Of a DNA stretch of 64,000 nucleotides, positions 57,977 to 64,000 are shown one piece after another. A program made the position numbers and the translations under genes. The notes below the pieces were generated by a model, which ran no database searches, was not told the DNA's origin, and saw nothing but the letters and a program-made list of their open reading frames with translations. This DNA is from Vandiemenella viatica (lineage: Eukaryota; Arthropoda; Insecta; Orthoptera; Morabidae), in NCBI GenBank assembly GCA_031002005.1, contig JARYHS010008074.1, positions 269,019,930 to 269,083,929 of the forward strand, given 5' to 3'. Each line of letters starts with the position of its first letter. The first letter of the stretch is position 1.

Positions 57977-60900
57977 CAGCTGTAGACATCTAACCACCAT
58001 AGTGCACGATGGGAGACTCGATGCTATTACCACACACAAATACCAGTCTTCTGCGCTGTCTAGTTCCGGCAGCAAAGTAAAATTTACGGATACACACAAG
58101 TCTTTGGATGAAATACGAAAATATTCATGATCGATCAATTTCAAACACCATATCTCACACACTCCCACAGTTACCGAATTTCGGCCAACGTTGTGATCGA
58201 TGGGTGACTCTGTGTTACTTCCACACAAAAAAGCCGGTAATCTGCGATTGACAGTTTTCACTCAAAAGTGATACACCGTGACACATGCGTCTTTGACAGA
58301 AATATGAAATTGCCGCAGGTCGACCATTTTCATCCCCCATATCTTCCACAACCCCATAGCTACAGACATCTAACAACCATAGTGCACGACAACAGACACG
58401 ATTCTACCACCACACATAAACACCAATGGTCTATGCTATGTAGTCGTGGCAGAAAAGAGAAATCTGCGGAGACACATGCCTTTCGTCGAAATACGAAAAT
58501 ATCATTGGTCGGCCACTTACAACCACCATATATCCCACACAACCACAGTTTCCGAAATTCGGCCGCTGTTGTGATCGAAAGGTGACTCAGTGTTACTACC
58601 ACACACAATCGCCAGTTATCTGCGATCGATAGTTTTCGCTGAAAAGTGATACACCATGACACTTTTGTCTTTGGCAGAAATATGAAATTGCCACAGGACG
58701 ATCACTTTCAACCCCCATATCTCCGACACCCCCATAGCTACCGAAATCTAACAACCATAGTGCACTACATGAGATACGATTCTACTACCAAACACAAACA
58801 CCAATGCTCTATGCTATGTAGTTTTGGCAGAAAAGTGACATATGCGGAGACAGTCGAAATTCGAAAATATCCTTGGTCGGCCACTTACAACCACCATATC
58901 AACCACAGTAAGAAAGTTTATGAAATTCGGCCGCTGTTGTGATCGAAAGGTGACTCTGTGCTACTACTACACACAAACGCCAGTTATCTGTGATCTATAG
59001 AGTATGCTGTAAAGTGATACACCATGACACTTTTGTCTTTGGCAGAAGTATGAAATTGCCACAGGTCGATCATTTTCAACCCCCATATCTCCCACACCCC
59101 CATAGCTACCGACATCTAACAACCATAGTGCACTACATGAGATACGATTCTACTACCAAACACAAACACCAATGCTCTATGCTATGTAGTTGTGGCAGAA
59201 AAGTGACATATGCGGAGACAGTCGAAATACGAAAATATCCTTGGTCGGCCACTTACAACCAGCATATCTACCACAGTACCACAGTTTCTGAAAATCGGCC
59301 GCTGTTGTGATCGAAAGGTGACGCAGTACTACTACTACACACAAACGCCAGTTATCTGTGATCTATAGATTTCGCTGAAAAGTGATACACCATGACACTT
59401 TTGTCTTTGGCAGAAGTATGAAATTGCCACAGGTCAATCACTTTGAACCCCCATATCTACCTCACCCCCATAGCTACCGACATCTAACAACCATAGTGCA
59501 CTACATGAGATACGATTCTACTACCAAACACAAACACCAATGCTCTATGCTATGTAGTTGTGGCAGAAAAGTGACATATGCGGAGAAAGTCGAAATACGA
59601 AAATATCCTTGGTCGGCCACTTACAACCACCATATCTACCACAGTACCACAGTTTCTGAAAATCAGCCGCTGTTGTGATCGAAAGGTGACTCTGTGCTAC
59701 AACTACACACAAACGCCAGTTATCTGTGATCGATAGTTTTCGCTGAAAAGTGATACACCATGACACTTTTGTCTTTGGCAGAAGTATGAAATTGCCACAG
59801 GTCGATCACTTTCAACCCCCATATCTCCCACACCCCCATAGCTACCGACATCTAACAACCATAGTGCACTACATGAGATACGATTCTACTACCAAACGCA
59901 AACACCAATGCTCTATGCTATGTAGTTGTGGCAGAAAAGTGACATATGCGGAGACAGTCGAAATACGAAAATATCCTTGGTCGGCCACTTACAACTAGCA
60001 TATCTACCACAGTACCACAGTTTCTGAAAATCGGCCGCTGTTGTGATCGAAAGGTGACGCAGTGCTACTACTACACACAAACGCCAGTTATCTGTGATCT
60101 ATAGATTTCGCTGAAAAGTGATACACCATGACACTTTTGTCTTTGGCAGAAGTATGAAATTGCCACAGGTCGATCACTTTCAACCCCCATATCTCCCACA
60201 CCCCCATAGCTACCGACAACTAACAACCATAGTGCACTACATGAGATATGATTCTACTACCAAACACAAACACCAATGCTCTATACTATGTAGTTGTGGC
60301 AGAAAAGTGACATATGCGGTGGCAGTCGAAATACGAAAATATCCTTGGTCGGCCACTTACAACCACCATATCTACCACAGTACCACAGTTTCTGAAAATC
60401 GGCCGCTGTTGTGATCGAAAGGTGACTCTGTGCTACTACTACACACAATCGCCAGTTATCTGTGATCTCAAGTTTTCGCTGAAAAGTGATACACCATGAC
60501 ACTTTTGTCTTTGGCAGAAGTATGAAATTGCCACAGGTCGACCACTTTCAACCCCCATATCTCCCACACCCTCATAGCTACCGACATCTAACAACCATAG
60601 TGCACTACATGAGATACGATTCTACTACCAAACACAAACACCAATGCTCTATACTATGTAGTTGTGGCAGAAAAGTGACATATGCGGAGAAAGTCGAAAT
60701 ACGAAAATATCCTTGGTCGGCCACTTACAACCACCATATCTACCACAGTACCACAGTTTCTGAAAATCAGCCGTTGTTGTGATCGAAAGGTGACTCTGTG
60801 CTACAACTACACACAAACGCCAGTTATCTGTGATCGATAGTTTTCGCTGAAAAGTGATACACCATGACACTTTTGTCTTTGGCAGAAGTATGAAATTGCC

Positions 60901-63900
60901 ACAGGTCGATCATTTTCAACCCCCATATCTCCCACACCCCCATAGCTACCGACATCTAACAACCATAGTGCACTACATGAGATACGATTCTACTACCAAA
61001 CACAAACACCAATGCTCTATGCTATGTAGTTGTGGCAGAAAAGTGACATATGCGGAGACAGTCGAAATACGAAAATATCCTTGGTCGGCCACTTACAACC
61101 AGCATATCTACCACAGTACCACAGTTTCTGAATATCGCCCGCTGTTGTGATCGAAAGGTGACGCAGTGCTACTACTACACACAAACGCCAGTTATCTGTG
61201 ATCTATAGATTTCGCTGAAAAGTGATACACCATGACACTTTTGTCTTTGGCAGAAGTATGAAATTGCCACAGGTCAATCACTTTGAACCCCCATATCTAC
61301 CACACCCCCTTAGCTACCGACAACTAACAACCATAGTGCACTACATGAGATACGATTCTACTACCAAACACAAACACCAATGCTCTATACTATGTAGTTG
61401 TGGCAGAAAAGTGACATATGCGGAGAAAGTCGAAATACGAAAATATCCTTGGTCGGCCACTTACAACCACCATATCTACCACTGTACCACAGTTTCTGAA
61501 AATCAGCCGTTGTTGTGATCGAAAGGTGACTCTGTGCTACAACTACACACAAACGCCAGTTATCTGTGATCTATAGTTTTCGCTGAAAAGTGATACACCA
61601 TGACACTTTTGTCTTTGGCAGAAGTATGAAATTGCCACAGGTCGATCACTTTCAACCCCCATATCTCCCACACCCCCATAGCTACCGACAACTAACAACC
61701 ATAGTGCACTACATGAGATACGATTCTACTACCAAACACAAACACCAATGCTCTATACTATGTAGTTGTGGCAGAAAAGTGACATATGCGGAGAAAGTCG
61801 AAATACGAAAATATCCTTGGTCGGCCACTTACAACCACCATATCTACCACAGTACCACAGTTTCTGAAAATCAGCCGTTGTTGTGATCGAAAGGTGACTC
61901 TGTGCTACAACTACACACAAACGCCAGTTATCTGTGATCGATAGTTTTCGCTGAAAAGTGATACACCATGACACTTTTGTCTTTGGCAGAAGTATGAAAT
62001 TGCCACAGGTCGATCACTTTCAACCCCCATATCCCCCACACCCCCATAGCTACCGACATCTAACAACCATAGTGCACTACATGAGATACGATTCTACTAC
62101 CAAACACAAACACCAATGCTCTATACTATGTAGTTGTGGCAGAAAAGTGACATATGCGGAGGCAGTCGAAATACGAAAATATCCTTGGTCGGCCACTTAC
62201 AACCACCATATCTACCACAGTACCACAGTTTCTGAAATTCGGCCGCTGTTGTGATCGAAAGGTGACTCTGTGCTACTACTACACACAAACGCCAGTTATC
62301 TGTGATCTATAGTTTTCGCTGAAAAGTGATACACCATGACACTTTTGTCTTTGGCAGAAGTATGAAATTGTCACAGGTCGATCACTTTCAACCCCCATAT
62401 CTCCCACACCCCCATAGCTACCGACATCTAACAACCATAGTGCACTACATGAGATACGATTCTACTACCAAACACAAACACCAATGCTCTATGCTATGTA
62501 GTTGTGGCAGAAAAGTGACATATGCGGATACAGTCGAAATACGAAAATATCCTTGGTCGGCCACTTACAACAACCATATCTACCACAGTACCACAGTATC
62601 TGAAATTCGGCCGCTGTTGTGATCGAAAGGTGACTTTGTGCTACTACTACACACAAACGCCAGTTATCTGTGATCGATAGTTTTCGCTGAAAAGTGATAC
62701 ACCATGACACTTTTGTCTTTGGCAGAAGTATGAAATTGCCACAGGTCGATCACTTTCAACCCCCATATCTCCCACACCCCCATAGCTACCGACAACTAAC
62801 AACCATAGTGCACTACATGAGATACGATTCTACTACCAAACACAAACACCAATGCTCTATACTATGTAGTTGTGGCAGAAAAGTGACATATGCGGAGAAA
62901 GTCGAAATACGAAAATATCCTTGGTCGGCCACTTACAACCACCATATCTACCACAGTACCACAGTTTCTGAAAATCAGCCGTTGTTGTGATCGAAAGGTG
63001 ACTCTGTGCTACAACTACACACAAACGCCAGTTATCTGTGATCGATAGTTTTCGCTGAAAAGTGATACACCATGACACTTTTGTCTTTGGCAGAAGTATG
63101 AAATTGCCACAGGTCGATCACTTTCAACCCCCATATCCCCCACACCCCCATAGCTACCGACATCTAACAACCATAGTGCACTACATGAGATACGATTCTA
63201 CTACCAAACACAAACACCAATGCTCTATACTATGTAGTTGTGGCAGAAAAGTGACATATGCGGAGGCAGTCGAAATACGAAAATATCCTTGGTCGGCCAC
63301 TTACAACCACCATATCTACCACAGTACCACAGTTTCTGAAATTCGGCCGCTGTTGTGATCGAAAGGTGACTCTGTGCTACTACTACACACAAACGCCAGT
63401 TATCTGTGATCTATAGTTTTCGCTGAAAAGTGATACACCATGACACTTTTGTCTTTGGCAGAAGTATGAAATTGTCACAGGTCGATCACTTTCAACCCCC
63501 ATATCTCCCACACCCCCATAGCTACCGACATCTAACAACCATAGTGCACTACATGAGATACGATTCTACTACCAAACACAAACACCAATGCTCTATGCTA
63601 TGTAGTTGTGGCAGAAAAGTGACATATGCGGATACAGTCGAAATACGAAAATATCCTTGGTCGGCCACTTACAACAACCATATCTACCACAGTACCACAG
63701 TATCTGAAATTCGGCCGCTGTTGTGATCGAAAGGTGACTTTGTGCTACTACTACACACAAACGCCAGTTATCTGTGATCTATCGTTTTCGCTGAAAAGTG
63801 ATACACCATGACACTTTTGTCTTTGGCAGAAGTATGAAATTGCCACAGGTCGACCACTTTCACCCCCATATCTCCCACACCCCCATAGCTACCGACATCT

Positions 63901-64000
63901 AACAACCATAGTGCACGACAGGAAAGACGATTCTACTACCACACACAAACATCAAAGGTCTATGTTATGTAGTTGTGGCAGGAAAGAGAAGTATACGGAG
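57977..64000 (+). repeat. Satellite array of 368-bp higher-order units (189 + 179 bp monomers)
   Basis: The block starting GTGATACACCATGACACTTT recurs at 58646 and then every 368 bp exactly through 63798 (14 intervals, no length change). Each unit holds two related monomers: A (189 bp) and B (179 bp, starting GTGACATATGCGG). The edge unit at 58268 is 378 bp, with two 189-bp monomers, because B keeps 10 bases (around ACATGCCTTTCG) that are missing in the core. The left edge (57977-58268) and the last 200 bp are diverged, and the array continues past the window. Open frames of 98 (+) and 73 (-) codons recur only because the DNA does. Confidence 0.95.

Noticed and set aside
59740..59757. CENP-B box in the satellite
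   Set aside because: TTTCGCTGAAAAGTGAT matches the TTCG and the central A of the 17-bp box but lacks the CGGG half.
58646..63797. CRISPR-like regularity
   Set aside because: There are no short identical repeats with unique spacers. The whole 368-bp unit is conserved and the genome is eukaryotic.
58646..63811. Recurrent 98-codon (+) and 73-codon (-) open frames in the satellite
   Set aside because: They repeat only because the DNA repeats. 368 is not a multiple of three, the frames do not link up, and changes are not concentrated at third codon positions.

Overview
This window reads as a eukaryotic, insect-type nuclear genome segment: AT-rich, very sparse in genes and dense in transposons. 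The mixture of tRNA-derived SINEs, CR1-like, RTE-like and jockey-like LINEs, Penelope-like elements, many Helitrons, mariner/Tc1 elements and a long satellite array suggests a large-genome polyneopteran insect such as a grasshopper or locust. That assignment is inference from repeat types and was not tested by a search.

Only one host gene is well supported. Three + strand exons (20128-20320, 20438-20661, 37852-38037) encode the C-terminal end of a TRAPPC9/NIBP (Trs120-like) protein of the TRAPP II vesicle-tethering complex. The splice phases agree and the third exon carries the stop codon. The last intron is about 17.2 kb and is packed with transposons. A possible THAP zinc-finger exon lies at about 55.22-55.29 kb.

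Layout. 0-9.3 kb: Penelope-like (PLE) tail, a minisatellite-bearing Helitron-like element, SINEs, a 200-bp-arm hairpin, a LINE tail. 9.3-12.9 kb: minus-strand Helitron carrying a nested CACTG-ended DNA element. 13.2-17 kb: minus-strand LINE, hairpin, mariner. 17.1-19 kb: Helitron-like element with a ~145-bp tandem array. 20-38 kb: TRAPPC9 exons, whose last intron holds a second minisatellite Helitron, LINE pieces, a 4.8-kb palindrome (arms 1.39 and 1.41 kb) around PLE debris, a Tc3/IS630-like transposon, a PLE with inverted terminal repeats, and the 3' half of a Gypsy element with its polypurine tract and LTR. 39-40.5 kb: Helitron helicase and RTE fragments. 41.6-51.9 kb: a CR1-like LINE used as a landing pad, holding a head-to-tail Helitron dimer, a Tc1 element and an autonomous-type Helitron remnant. 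51.9-57.8 kb: LINE fragment, another Helitron, a GC-rich hAT MITE, an RTE-like LINE. 57.98-64 kb: a satellite array of 368-bp higher-order units, each two diverged monomers of 189 and 179 bp, running off the right edge.

Apart from TRAPPC9 nothing looks like a working pathway. Almost every transposon gene carries stops or frameshifts. The most informative structures are the exact insertion junctions, which let empty sites be inferred, and the homogenised satellite.
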